Origin: Paenibacillaceae bacterium
GTDB taxonomy: Bacteria; Bacillota; Bacilli; Paenibacillales; NBRC-103111
Direction of reading: 5' to 3'
Assembly (NCBI GenBank): GCA_029256185.1
Contig: JAQSYI010000004.1
Location: 62,001-126,000 of the forward strand
DNA length: 64,000 nt
The notes under the pieces were generated by a model. It was not told the DNA's origin. It saw only the letters and a list, made by a program, of their open reading frames with translations, and made no database searches. Below, in pieces: positions 26,448 through 35,922 of the stretch. Both the position numbers and the translations under genes were made by a program. The number at the start of each line of letters is the position of its first letter. Positions within the stretch are counted from its first letter, which is position 1.

Positions 26448-28698
26448 GTCGCGCAAGGGAAAGTGGATGGTCCGGCCGGACGGCAAGGACAAGGTAACGG
26501 GGAAACTGGCCTATCTTACGGATCTGACCCATCCGGACATGCTCTACGGAAAGGTGCTCCGCAGCAAATACCCTCACGCCCTGATCCTGTCGGTGGATAC
26601 CCGTGCCGCTGCCGCTCTGCCCGGCGTGCATGCGGTGCTCACGGCCAAGGATGTGCCCGGGCTGAATTTATTCGGCATCGCCACGCCGGACCAGCCGGTA
26701 TTCTGTGACAGCCATGTCCGGCATATGGGAGATGCTGTGGCCGCAGTAGCCGCAGACAGCCTGGAGACGGCGGCGGAGGCGCTGGCGCTCATCCGGGTGG
26801 AATACGAGCCGCTGCCCGGGGTTCATGATCCGGAGTCGGCATTGGAGCCGGACTCCCCCAAGCTTCACCCCCAAGGCAATCTGCTGCACAAGACCCATGT
26901 ATCAAGAGGGGATGTCAATCCGGCTTTTGCCGCCTGCACTCATATCGTGGAGCAAACCTATATCACCCCCCGGCAGCTTCACCTCTATATGGAAACGGAA
27001 GGCGGACTGTTCGTGCCGGAGGATAACGGACGGCTTACCGTCTATTCGCCGACCCAGCACGGCTATAAGGACAGGATGCAGCTGGCCCGGATTCTCGATA
27101 TGCCGGAGTCCATGCTCCGGATTGTCTCGAGCCCCATCGGCGGCTCCTTCGGGGGCAAGGATGAACTGAATGTCCAGCCGTACGGCGCTTTGCTTGCCCT
27201 AGCCAGCGGCAGACCGGTCAAGATTCACAACAGCAGGCGCGAATCCATTGTGGCCAGCATCAAGCGTCATCCCATGAAGATCAGGATGAGGACGGGAGTG
27301 GATGAATCCGGCCGCATTATCGCCCACGAAACGCATATATTGGCGGATACGGGAGCATACGCCACTCTGGGGCGGGAGGTGCTGCAGTTTGCGACGGAGC
27401 ATGCGGCCGGGGCTTACCGCATTCCCAATCTGGAGATCCGCGGAAAAAGCGTCTATACCAACAACGGCGTAGCCGGGGAATTCAGGGGCTTTGGCGGCAA
27501 TCAGGTGATTTTTGCGGTGGAAGGCCAGATGGACCGGCTGGCGGATAAGCTGGGAATGGACCCTTGGGAGCTGCGCCGCATCAATTTGCGGGAATGCCGT
27601 GATCCCGGGCCTCTGGGCCAGGAGATCGTCCCCACAGACGGGGCCTTCCAGGTATGGCGCCGGGCCGGCGAGTCCCCGCTGATGAAGCTTAGGGGCATCC
27701 GTTCCTCACCTTCGGGCGAGCCATGGCTGCGTAGAGGAATCGGGGCTGCCGTGGTGATGCACGGAGGCGGACTGGGCTTCGGCATTCCCGATCCGGCCGG
27801 CGGCAGACTGGTTCTTACCCCGGAGGGGAAGATTCAGGCCGCTTTCGGATTTGAGGAGTTCGGGCAAGGAATCTTGTCGGTGTTGACGATTCTGCTGACG
27901 GAGCGGTTCCGCTGCTCTCCGGAGGATCTGCTCATTACCATCGGGGATACGGATGCCGTGCCCCATACCGGCTCCGCAACTGCATCCCGGGCTACGGCTA
28001 TGGCCTGGCAGGCGCTGCAGCGTCTCGCCCCGGTCTTCGAAGCCAAGCTGCTGGAGGCTGCTTCGGTACAGACCGGCAGGCCGGTTCAGACTCTGAAGAC
28101 AGGCCCCGGCGGTATCCATAGCGTTGCGGATTCGGGTGCGGCCTTGCTGCTGTCCTATAGGGAAGCGGCCGCCTGCTTCGAGGAGCCGCTGGTTGTGGAT
28201 ACCAGCTTCTCATTTCCGGTAACACCCAGCCCTGATCCTGTACCCGGCTCCCATTTTCTCTATACGTACGCTTCGGTGATCGTGGAGGTGGAGGTGAACC
28301 TGCTTACCGGCAAGCCAAGAGTGCTGCGCATGGATCATGCCGTTGCCGCCGGTCCGGTGGTCAACCCCATGGGCTATCTGGGACAGATTGAAGGCGGCGG
28401 CGTGATGGCGCTGGGTTTTACGCTCACAGAAGATGTCAGGATGCTCGAAGGGCAGTATCTCCGCGGACAATTGGATACCTACATGATTCCTACGGTAGGG
28501 GATATCCCGGAATTCGTTCATGTGGACGCCATTGAGGAATTGCCGGAGGGGGATGCCTTCGGTCCCCGGGGAGTAGGGGAAATCGGCACCATTGCAGTGG
28601 CCCCGGCCATAGCGGCGGCCATCCGGGATGCCTGCGGGCAATGGGTGGACCGTTTGCCGGTGCCGCCTGAGCAACTTCAGCGGAGCTTGTTCGATTAA
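26431..28698 (+). CDS. pucD: Xanthine dehydrogenase molybdenum-binding subunit
   Basis: 755 residues. The frame extends to 26314, but the ATG at 26431 has GGAGG at the right distance and gives the natural start MPLNRESRKGKW. Molybdopterin motifs GGSFGGKDE and GEFRGFGGN and the C-terminal GVGEIGT, which contains the catalytic Glu of the xanthine oxidase family, are intact. It oxidises hypoxanthine or xanthine to urate together with the FAD and 2Fe-2S subunits encoded on each side. Confidence 0.92.
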   Translation: MPLNRESRKGKWMVRPDGKDKVTGKLAYLTDLTHPDMLYGKVLRSKYPHALILSVDTRAAAALPGVHAVLTAKDVPGLNLFGIATPDQPVFCDSHVRHMGDAVAAVAADSLETAAEALALIRVEYEPLPGVHDPESALEPDSPKLHPQGNLLHKTHVSRGDVNPAFAACTHIVEQTYITPRQLHLYMETEGGLFVPEDNGRLTVYSPTQHGYKDRMQLARILDMPESMLRIVSSPIGGSFGGKDELNVQPYGALLALASGRPVKIHNSRRESIVASIKRHPMKIRMRTGVDESGRIIAHETHILADTGAYATLGREVLQFATEHAAGAYRIPNLEIRGKSVYTNNGVAGEFRGFGGNQVIFAVEGQMDRLADKLGMDPWELRRINLRECRDPGPLGQEIVPTDGAFQVWRRAGESPLMKLRGIRSSPSGEPWLRRGIGAAVVMHGGGLGFGIPDPAGGRLVLTPEGKIQAAFGFEEFGQGILSVLTILLTERFRCSPEDLLITIGDTDAVPHTGSATASRATAMAWQALQRLAPVFEAKLLEAASVQTGRPVQTLKTGPGGIHSVADSGAALLLSYREAAACFEEPLVVDTSFSFPVTPSPDPVPGSHFLYTYASVIVEVEVNLLTGKPRVLRMDHAVAAGPVVNPMGYLGQIEGGGVMALGFTLTEDVRMLEGQYLRGQLDTYMIPTVGDIPEFVHVDAIEELPEGDAFGPRGVGEIGTIAVAPAIAAAIRDACGQWVDRLPVPPEQLQRSLFD

Positions 28699-28806
28699 AG
28701 CTGCGCCCCCGAAACGGCTCAGGCGCAGAAGGGAGCTTGGAAGCAAGGACAACGATCAGGAGGGAAGGTCCCAAGGAAGGGGCTTTCCCGTACAGGGGGA
28801 ATCGGC

Positions 28807-29301
28807 ATGATTGAGACTGGCTTTCGCCTTACCTGCAAAGTGAACGGACAGCATATCTCCCTTAAGGTGCCTCCCGCGCTGCGGCTTATGGATCTGCTGC
28901 GCAGCGGCATGGGGCTCACCGGGGTGAAGCCCGGCTGCGAAGTGGGACGCTGCGGCTCCTGCATGGTGCTGGTGGATGGAGAACCCATGAATGCTTGCCT
29001 GCTGATGGCCTATCAGTGTCAAGGCAAGCATATTGTTACAATAGAGGGTGTGGGCGAGACGGGCTTGCATCCGGTGCAGCAGGCGCTTCTGGAACAAGGG
29101 GGGCTGCAATGCGGTTACTGTACTCCAGGCATGGTGATCAGCCTGAAGGCGCTGTTCGACAGGACTCCTGTGCCCACCCGGGAGATGATCCAGGAGGCCA
29201 TCTCCGGCAATCTCTGCCGTTGCACCGGCTATGAGGGAATTATCAAGGCGGCTCTGTATCTGTCGGCCCGCAACAGCGCCGCAGGGGAGCAAGTGTTATG
29301 A
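28807..29301 (+). CDS. pucE: Xanthine dehydrogenase 2Fe-2S subunit
   Basis: A 164-residue subunit with the plant-ferredoxin-type cluster ligands GCEVGRCGSC plus a later Cys (MNACLL) and the second helical cluster motif QCGYCTPGM ... NLCRCTGY. Both clusters are complete. The gap to the Mo-subunit gene is 108 bases. Its stop overlaps the next start as ATGA. Confidence 0.92.
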   Translation: MIETGFRLTCKVNGQHISLKVPPALRLMDLLRSGMGLTGVKPGCEVGRCGSCMVLVDGEPMNACLLMAYQCQGKHIVTIEGVGETGLHPVQQALLEQGGLQCGYCTPGMVISLKALFDRTPVPTREMIQEAISGNLCRCTGYEGIIKAALYLSARNSAAGEQVL

Positions 29302-29837
29302 GCGGCGGCCGGTGGACCCTGGAGCAATTGAATGCCATGGACCAGCCGGAATTCACCCGGGCCGTAGGGGGAATCTTCGAGCAATCCCCTTGGATTGTCC
29401 GGGAAGCCTGGCAGCGGCGTCCTTTTCCCGGGAAAAAGGAGCTTCACGCCCGGATGTGCGCGGTGATCGGCGAGGCGGATGAGGACGCGAAGCTTGCGCT
29501 GTTGCGGGCCCACCCTGATCTGGGAGCCCGTATCGCCATGACTGACCAGTCCAGGCTGGAACAGGCCGGCGCCGGATTGGACCGCTTAAGCCGGCGTGAG
29601 TTCCGCTATCTGACAGCGCTGAACCGCCTGTACCGGGAGAAGTTCCGATTTCCCTTCATTATTGCGGTCAAGGGCAAGTCGGTGGACGAGATCATCTCGG
29701 CCATGAGGCGCAGAATCCGCAACCCCCGGGAAGAAGAGCTGCGGCAGGCGCTCGCGGAAGTGGAGCGAATCGCCGGGTTTAGGCTGGACGATCTGCTCAA
29801 TGAAGGTTACGATAAGGAAGAGAGGAACGGATCATGA
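29298..29837 (+). CDS. uraD: 2-oxo-4-hydroxy-4-carboxy-5-ureidoimidazoline decarboxylase
   Basis: A 179-residue OHCU decarboxylase, third step after xanthine dehydrogenase in urate breakdown. The HPDLGARIA segment with catalytic His and the later KFRFPFIIAVKGKS and RLDDLL segments are characteristic. In B. subtilis this domain is fused to uricase (PucL); here it stands alone and no uricase domain follows. ATGA overlaps on both sides mark strong operon coupling. Confidence 0.9.
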   Translation: MSGGRWTLEQLNAMDQPEFTRAVGGIFEQSPWIVREAWQRRPFPGKKELHARMCAVIGEADEDAKLALLRAHPDLGARIAMTDQSRLEQAGAGLDRLSRREFRYLTALNRLYREKFRFPFIIAVKGKSVDEIISAMRRRIRNPREEELRQALAEVERIAGFRLDDLLNEGYDKEERNGS

Positions 29838-30214
29838 GCGGCAGAATCACAACCCATGCGCTGGATCTGTCCAGCGGAAAGCCGGCTGCCGGGATGCGGG
29901 TGGAATTGTGGGCAATGGGCCTGAAAGCAGCCGGGGGCCATGACGCCTCTGCGCTTATGAACAGCGGAGGGGCGGCGCTTCTTGCAGACATCCGGCTCAA
30001 CGAAGACGGACGCTGCTCCACTCCGCTCTTGGAAGGGGAGCTTACGGCAGGTGTTTATGAACTCCGGTTTCATGTGCGGAGTTATTATGGGGACGAAGCG
30101 ACGGTATTCCTCGATCTGGTGCCCGTCCGCTTCGTGGCAGGCGAGCCGGATTCCCACTATCATGTTCCCCTCCTGCTATCTCCCGGAGGCTACAGCACCT
30201 ACCGGGGCAGCTAG
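29834..30214 (+). CDS. uraH: 5-hydroxyisourate hydrolase (transthyretin-like)
   Basis: A 126-residue enzyme starting GRITTHALDLSSGKPA and ending with the family-defining C-terminal YRGS. It hydrolyses 5-hydroxyisourate, the product of urate oxidase, to OHCU. Length and end signature are complete. It overlaps uraD by four bases. Confidence 0.94.
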   Translation: MSGRITTHALDLSSGKPAAGMRVELWAMGLKAAGGHDASALMNSGGAALLADIRLNEDGRCSTPLLEGELTAGVYELRFHVRSYYGDEATVFLDLVPVRFVAGEPDSHYHVPLLLSPGGYSTYRGS

Positions 30215-30245
30215 AATACGCCAATTACGGGAAGGATTGGAGCTT

Positions 30246-31664
30246 ATGGGCCATACATATGACCGTATTATCGTGAATGGAACTGTCCTTACAGCAGAAG
30301 GAATGCAGCGGCTGGATATCGGCATCCGAAACGGCAGGATCGCTTGTCTGACCGCTTCCATTCCCGCATCGGAAGCGGAAGCGCCTCCTGTGGATGCGCA
30401 AGGGTGCTGGGTGCTGCCGGGAGTAATCGACGCACATGTGCATCTGAATGAGCCGGGAATGGGAGCCTGGGAAGGGTTCGACACAGGCTCGGCGGCATTG
30501 GCGGCAGGGGGAGTCACCACCTACATCGACATGCCCTTGAACGGCCTGCCGCCAACGGTGGATGCCAAGTCGCTGGAACTGAAGCTGGCGGCAGCCCAGG
30601 GCCAGTCCCATGTGGACTATGCTCTCTGGGGCGGGTTGGTTCCATGGAATTTGGACCGTCTGGAGGAGCTGGCGCGTGCAGGCGTTGTCGGCTACAAAGC
30701 GTTCATGTCCAATCCGGGAGGCGTAGGGGAAGGGGCGTTCCAGGAGGTGGATGAAATTACCCTCTTCGAGGGAATGTCCTGCATCGCCCGGATGGGAGGC
30801 GTGCTGGCCCTTCATGCGGAGAGCGAGGCTATCGTATCCAAGCTCGCCTCCCGGTCGCTCGCTGCCGGGAAGACGGCCGCGGCTGATTTTGCCGCCTCGC
30901 GCCCGGTTCTGGCTGAGTTGGAGGCCGTGAACCGGGCACTTCTGTTCGCGGAGCTGACAGGGTGTGCCCTGCACTTCGTTCATATCAGCAGCTCGGCTGC
31001 GGTGAAGCGGATCATGAGAGCCAAGGAGTGGGGGTTGTCCGTTACCGTGGAGACCTGCCCCCATTATCTGGTGTTGACCGATGAAGATATGGGATCCCTG
31101 GGACCGGTGGCCAAATGCGCTCCCCCGTTGCGCAACCGCAAGGAGCAGGAGCGGTTATGGAGCGATGTGCGTTCTGGACGGATCGATTGGATCGCCTCCG
31201 ACCATTCGCCTTGCCCCACGCCGTTGAAGCAGCAGGGGGACGGGAATTACTTCGCCGCATGGGGCGGCATCTCCGGTGCGCAAAGCACCTTGGAGCTGAT
31301 GATAACAGAAGGTGTGCTCCGGCGGGGCATTCCCCCCAGACTGATCTCCCGCATGCTTTCGGAGGCACCCGCCCGCCGCTTCGGCCTATACCCGCATAAA
31401 GGAATCATCGCGGTGGGAGCAGACGCCGACCTGGTTGTGCTGGACACGGATATGCCGTACACGCTTGCTGCCGGCGATCTGCTTTATAGACACACGCATA
31501 GTCCTTATGTGGGCTACCGGATGGGATGCAGGGTGAAGACCACGGTCTCCAGAGGTGCAGTAGTGTATGAGCTTGGACGGGGAATCGTGACGCCGGGCAG
31601 AGGGAAATGGCTGCGTCCGTTGACGGGCTTCGCCTCTGCGGTCAAGAAGGAAGGGATTGGATGA
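30246..31664 (+). CDS. allB: Allantoinase
   Basis: 472 residues from the ATG at 30246; the open frame upstream reads through uraH out of frame. Metal ligands are DAHVHLNEPG, the carbamylated Lys region GYKAFMS, VHISSS and SDHSPC. It opens the hydantoin ring of allantoin to allantoate. The end overlaps the next start by four bases. Confidence 0.92.
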   Translation: MGHTYDRIIVNGTVLTAEGMQRLDIGIRNGRIACLTASIPASEAEAPPVDAQGCWVLPGVIDAHVHLNEPGMGAWEGFDTGSAALAAGGVTTYIDMPLNGLPPTVDAKSLELKLAAAQGQSHVDYALWGGLVPWNLDRLEELARAGVVGYKAFMSNPGGVGEGAFQEVDEITLFEGMSCIARMGGVLALHAESEAIVSKLASRSLAAGKTAAADFAASRPVLAELEAVNRALLFAELTGCALHFVHISSSAAVKRIMRAKEWGLSVTVETCPHYLVLTDEDMGSLGPVAKCAPPLRNRKEQERLWSDVRSGRIDWIASDHSPCPTPLKQQGDGNYFAAWGGISGAQSTLELMITEGVLRRGIPPRLISRMLSEAPARRFGLYPHKGIIAVGADADLVVLDTDMPYTLAAGDLLYRHTHSPYVGYRMGCRVKTTVSRGAVVYELGRGIVTPGRGKWLRPLTGFASAVKKEGIG

Positions 31665-32965
31665 ACAGAGAGCCGCAAACCCGGTTATGGGAAAATAATT
31701 ACGGAGGCAATCCCCGGGCAGCCTTGGCCCGGGAGGTCTCCAGATGGATTGTCTGGCTGGCCCGCTACGGGGCAGGTCCCGACGGGGGAGTCACGCGTCT
31801 TCTCTATGATGATGCATGGCAAGCCGGACAAAGGGCGCTTATCGACCGTATGGAGAGCCTGGGTCTGGAGGTGCGGACCGACAGAGTGGGCAACACCCTG
31901 GGAAGGCTGGCCGGAACAGATCCGTCCCTGGGACCGGTGGGAGTTGGCTCTCATCTGGATACGGTCAAGGACGGGGGACGGTACGACGGGGCATACGGGA
32001 TTATCGCTGCGATGATTGCGGTAAACACGCTTCAGGTGGCTTACGGGCAGCCGAGAAGAAGCGTTGAGATCGCCGCCTTCTGTGAGGAGGAAGGCAGCCG
32101 GTTTCCTCTGGCTTACTGGGGCTCCGGCTCCATTACCGGGGCCCGCAAGCCCGAGGATATCATGGGGCTTGCCGATCCCGGCGGAATAAGCATGACGGAG
32201 GCCATGCGCTACGCGGGTTATGGCGGGGAATCCTTGCCTGATCCCCGGCAAACCGCCTGGGTCTCTTTTATCGAGCTTCATATTGAGCAAGGGCCGGTGC
32301 TGGAGGCGGAGAATAAGTCCATCGGCATAGCAGAGGCGATCGTCGGCCAGAAGCGGTATGCTTTCCGGCTCTTCGGGAAGGCCAACCATGCCGGAACCAC
32401 TCCCATGGACAGCAGAACGGACGCGCTGGCCGGGGCTGCCGCCATGATCAGCCTGACTGAAGAGCTGGCGAAGCAGGCGGGTGAGCCGTTGGTGGCTACG
32501 GTAGGGAGACTTGAGGTGTATCCCAATACGCCCAATGTGATTCCCGGATTAATTACCTTCACGGTTGATGTGCGCCATCCTGATTCCGGAGTTCTGGACG
32601 CCTTCAGCCAAGAGCTTACAGAGCGCTTCCTGCAGATTGCGGAAGCCCGGCAGCTCGGGGTGTCCTCCTCCTTATGGGTGGATACAAGCCCTGTGCCGCT
32701 TGACCCGGGGCTGGCCAAGCTTGCGCTTGAGAGCGCCCGGGCCAGGGGATTGTCCTGCCGCACCATGGCCAGCGGTGCGGGGCATGATGCGCAGATGCTT
32801 CAGGCCGTCTGCCCTGCGGCACTTCTGTTTGTGCCGAGCAGAGGGGGAGTCAGCCATTCCCCGGAGGAATTCACCGAATCCGAGCAATTGGCAGACGGCA
32901 TCATGGTGCTGATTGATCTGTTGTACACATTGGCATACGAGGAGCAGACACATGAAACGCTATAA
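31661..32965 (+). CDS. allC: Allantoate amidohydrolase (M20/HyuC family)
   Basis: 434 residues from the ATG at 31661, which overlaps the allantoinase stop as ATGA. Metal and catalytic motifs are GVGSHLDTVKDGG, FCEEEGSRFP, FIELHIEQGP and SGAGHDAQ. The context (after allantoinase, before the glyoxylate aminotransferase) supports allantoate over N-carbamoyl amino acids. It releases ammonia and CO2 to give ureidoglycine. Confidence 0.9.
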   Translation: MNREPQTRLWENNYGGNPRAALAREVSRWIVWLARYGAGPDGGVTRLLYDDAWQAGQRALIDRMESLGLEVRTDRVGNTLGRLAGTDPSLGPVGVGSHLDTVKDGGRYDGAYGIIAAMIAVNTLQVAYGQPRRSVEIAAFCEEEGSRFPLAYWGSGSITGARKPEDIMGLADPGGISMTEAMRYAGYGGESLPDPRQTAWVSFIELHIEQGPVLEAENKSIGIAEAIVGQKRYAFRLFGKANHAGTTPMDSRTDALAGAAAMISLTEELAKQAGEPLVATVGRLEVYPNTPNVIPGLITFTVDVRHPDSGVLDAFSQELTERFLQIAEARQLGVSSSLWVDTSPVPLDPGLAKLALESARARGLSCRTMASGAGHDAQMLQAVCPAALLFVPSRGGVSHSPEEFTESEQLADGIMVLIDLLYTLAYEEQTHETL

Positions 32966-34184
32966 CGATTTGGCTCCCTCCCTGCGCACGATTATGACTC
33001 CAGGACCGGTGGAAGTGGACCCCCGGGTGCTCCGGGCCATGAGCTACCCCATCCTTGGCCAGTTTGACCCGGAATTCACCGGCATAATGAACGAGACCAT
33101 GGAGATGCTCCGGCTGCTGTTTCGAACAACCAATCAGTGGGCGTATCCCGTTGACGGCACCTCCCGCTCCGGACTTGAAGCGGTATTATGCAGCATCATT
33201 GAACCGGGGGACAAGGTGCTGGTGCCCATCTTCGGGCGGTTCGGCTATCTGCTTCAGGAAATTGCCGAGAGGTGCGGAGCACAGGTTGTGGTGCTGGAGA
33301 AGGAGTGGGGTACTGTTTTTGAACCGGAGGAGATTATCCGGGCTATGGAGCGGGAGCGTCCCGCCGTTGTGGCTCTGGTCCATGGCGAGACCTCTACAGG
33401 ACGGCTCCAGCCTTTGGCGGAGATCGGCCAAGCCTGCCGGAAGCAGGACGTGCTGCTGGTGGTGGACGCGGTGGCCACCATCGGCGGAGTGCCGGTGGAA
33501 ACCGATGCCTGGCAGCTGGATGCCGTGATCGGAGGCACGCAGAAATGCCTGTCTGTCCCCTCGGGCATGTCTCCGCTGACCTATAACGACCGTATCGAAC
33601 GCAAGATCCTCAGCCGCAAAAAGACAGAGCGGGGCATTGCTCCGCCGGGAGAAGTTTTCCGGGAGGGGATTGTCCCCGTCCGCAGCAATTATTTTGATCT
33701 GGGCATGCTTCAGGACTATTGGAGTCCGGCCAGGCTCAACCATCATACAGAGGCCACCACGATGCTGTATGCCCTGCGGGAGGGGCTGCGGCTTGTGCTG
33801 GAGGAAGGGCTTGAAGAACGCTTTGCCCGGCATATTCTTCATGAACGGGCGCTGATGGCGGGGCTGTATGCCATGAATCTGGAGCTGTACGGCGATCTGG
33901 CCTGCAAGCTGCCGGTTGTGGCGTGTGTGCTGGTGCCTGACGGAGTCAGCGAGGAGGGGGTGCGCAGGATGCTGCTGGAGCATTTTGGCATCGAAATCGC
34001 CGGTTCCTTCGGACCGTTGAAAGGGAAAATATGGAGGATCGGCACCATGGGCTTCAGTGCCAGGGAGAAAAATGTGCTGCACTTTCTGGGTGCCTTCGAG
34101 GCGGTGCTGCTGCGTCACGGGGTGCAGGTTCCGGCCGGGGCGGGAGTTCAGGCAGCCTTGCAGGTGTACGGGGCTGTCCCGTGA
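32952..34184 (+). CDS. pucG: PucG-type (S)-ureidoglycine-glyoxylate aminotransferase
   Basis: 410 residues, class V PLP aminotransferase. VDGTSRSGLEA starts the PLP phosphate region, VDAVATIGGVP holds the pyridine-binding Asp, and GGTQKCLSVPSG carries the Schiff-base Lys. Position after allC matches B. subtilis PucG, which transfers the amino group of ureidoglycine to glyoxylate, making glycine. Start overlaps the previous gene by 14 bases. No clear terminator follows. Confidence 0.9.
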   Translation: MKRYNDLAPSLRTIMTPGPVEVDPRVLRAMSYPILGQFDPEFTGIMNETMEMLRLLFRTTNQWAYPVDGTSRSGLEAVLCSIIEPGDKVLVPIFGRFGYLLQEIAERCGAQVVVLEKEWGTVFEPEEIIRAMERERPAVVALVHGETSTGRLQPLAEIGQACRKQDVLLVVDAVATIGGVPVETDAWQLDAVIGGTQKCLSVPSGMSPLTYNDRIERKILSRKKTERGIAPPGEVFREGIVPVRSNYFDLGMLQDYWSPARLNHHTEATTMLYALREGLRLVLEEGLEERFARHILHERALMAGLYAMNLELYGDLACKLPVVACVLVPDGVSEEGVRRMLLEHFGIEIAGSFGPLKGKIWRIGTMGFSAREKNVLHFLGAFEAVLLRHGVQVPAGAGVQAALQVYGAVP

Positions 34185-34232
34185 GACGCTTGCCGGCGGA
34201 CTCCTGATTTATTCAGGGATATCGTCATCGAT

Positions 34233-34261
34233 TTAACAACGGTCCAGCCTTGTGGTATAAC
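34233..34261 (+). promoter_or_regulatory. Promoter upstream of ccdC
   Basis: TTAACA (34233-34238), 17-base spacer, TATAAC (34256-34261) with an extended TGG before the -10. A GTCAC/GTGAC inverted repeat follows at about 34278. Confidence 0.5.
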
Positions 34262-34312
34262 TAAAATATCACACAGTTGTCACTTCTGTGACGGCGGACA
34301 GGAGAACAATAT

Positions 34313-34810
34313 ATGACAGTAGGCCATGTCACTTCGCTTCTGGCTTCACTGCTGGGCGGCCTCATGATTATTTTCCTGAGGATCAGGGCCGCGAAGAAAC
34401 CGGTAAGCTTGCGCAAGATCGTCATTCCGCCCCTGGGTATGGCAACAGGGTTCTCCATGTTTGTTGTGCCGGATATCCGCATTCCATGGTTGTGGGCGCT
34501 GATTGCCTTTTCTGTAGGAGCGGCGTTCTTCTCCGTTCCCCTGATCCGCACCTCCCGCATGGAATTCCTGGACGGAGAAGTGTATATCAAGCGCTCCAAG
34601 GCATTCGTATGGATTATCTTCGGCATGCTGGCGCTCCGGATCCTGCTTCATGACTGGATAGGCAATTACATAAGCGTCGTACAGTCGGCCGGCGTATTCT
34701 TTATATTGGCCTTCGGGATGATTCTGACCTGGAGGCTGTTTATGCTGAGAGCCTATCTGCAAGCGGTGAAGACCCCCGCGGCAGTGGCGCATAAGGGGGC
34801 AGGACAATGA
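34313..34810 (+). CDS. ccdC: CcdC family membrane protein (DUF1453)
   Basis: A 165-residue protein with about five membrane spans; the arrangement (FLRIRAAKKPVSLRKI, then IPWLWALIAF, then YIKRSKAFVWIIFG) matches CcdC of Bacilli, linked genetically to cytochrome c biogenesis but not essential there. ccdA lies 14 kb away in the same window. ACAGGAGAAC precedes the ATG. Overlaps the next gene by four bases. Confidence 0.85.
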   Translation: MTVGHVTSLLASLLGGLMIIFLRIRAAKKPVSLRKIVIPPLGMATGFSMFVVPDIRIPWLWALIAFSVGAAFFSVPLIRTSRMEFLDGEVYIKRSKAFVWIIFGMLALRILLHDWIGNYISVVQSAGVFFILAFGMILTWRLFMLRAYLQAVKTPAAVAHKGAGQ

Positions 34811-35805
34811 AACTGGGGATATTGGATCATGTTCAGATTAGTGAAGGAAGGACAGCGGCGGATGCGCTTAAGGAGTCGGCGGCCCTTGCCCGGGAGGCGG
34901 AACGGCTCGGATACTCCCGCTTCTGGGTCTCGGAGCATCATGGAACCCGGGCTCTGGCCGCCTCCAGCCCGGAGATCCTGATCGCCCATCTGGCGGCGGC
35001 AACCTCCCGCATCCGGGTAGGCTCCGGCGGGGTTATGCTGCCGCATTACAGCGCCTATAAGGTGGCGGAAAATTTCCGGCTGCTGGAGGCGCTCTACCCT
35101 GGCCGGATTGACCTGGGGCTTGGCCGGGCGCCCGGAGGCATGTATCTGGCAACAAGAGCCTTGCAGGAGGGCAAGAACGTGCAGATCCGCCAATATCCGG
35201 AGCAGGTGGCCGATCTTGCCGGATATCTCCATGATGCTCTGCCGCATAACCACCGTTTTGCCGGGCTGAGCGCTGCCCCTGTCATTGCTTCTGCCCCTGA
35301 GCTGTGGCTGTTGGGTTCAAGCGGCGAAAGCGCCAGAATCGCCGCGGAAGAAGGGGCGGCTTTTGCCTTCGCCCAGTTCTTCGGTGCTCCCGGCGGGGAA
35401 GAGGCGATTCGAAGCTACAAGCGCCATTTTTTGCCTTCCATCCTAAATGATGCTCCCCGCACCATGATTGCGGTGATGGCGGTGTGCGCCGATACCCAAG
35501 AGGAGGCGGACTACCTGGCAGGCAGCAGTGAGCTGTACTTCCTCAAGCTGGCAGGGAATATGGAGCTGTCCGCCATTCCTTCCGCAGAGACGGCCGCCAA
35601 TTATCCGTATACTCCCTTTGAACGGGAGGCGATGAGCGCCAGGAGAGCTGCCCGGAATACAGGCACGCCCCAGGAGGTGAAGGAAAAGCTGGAGCAGTTG
35701 GCTGAACGCTATGAGGCCGATGAGCTGATTGTGGTGGTTCCGGTCCATGATTTTGCCGCGCGGCTCCGGTCTGTCCAACTGCTTGCGGAGGCTTTTGGCT
35801 TATAA
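34807..35805 (+). CDS. LLM class flavin-dependent oxidoreductase (luciferase-like)
   Basis: 332 residues of the bacterial luciferase-like superfamily: LDHVQISEG, the conserved RFWVSEHHG, RIRVGSGGVMLPHY and RIDLGLGRAPGG. Flavin cofactor use is typical; the substrate is unknown. Coupled to ccdC by ATGA overlap, though no functional link is obvious. Confidence 0.88.
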   Translation: MKLGILDHVQISEGRTAADALKESAALAREAERLGYSRFWVSEHHGTRALAASSPEILIAHLAAATSRIRVGSGGVMLPHYSAYKVAENFRLLEALYPGRIDLGLGRAPGGMYLATRALQEGKNVQIRQYPEQVADLAGYLHDALPHNHRFAGLSAAPVIASAPELWLLGSSGESARIAAEEGAAFAFAQFFGAPGGEEAIRSYKRHFLPSILNDAPRTMIAVMAVCADTQEEADYLAGSSELYFLKLAGNMELSAIPSAETAANYPYTPFEREAMSARRAARNTGTPQEVKEKLEQLAERYEADELIVVVPVHDFAARLRSVQLLAEAFGL

Positions 35806-35836
35806 GCCTTGCGTTCGGCTATGTCTGCGGTTTGGC

Positions 35837-35881
35837 TTGACGCAGGCAGTTGAATAATGTATACTAACTTACATAAAGTAA
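35837..35881 (+). promoter_or_regulatory. sigma-A promoter with operator-like inverted repeat
   Basis: TTGACG (35837-35842), 17-base spacer, TATACT (35860-35865). TTAC-ATAAA-GTAA (35869-35881) spans the expected start of transcription. A MarR/HxlR-type repressor site is a reasonable guess for a ring-opening dioxygenase gene. Confidence 0.6.
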
Positions 35882-35922
35882 TTAAATAACTTTTTATAAC
35901 AATTGAAAAGGGGTGTTGATGT

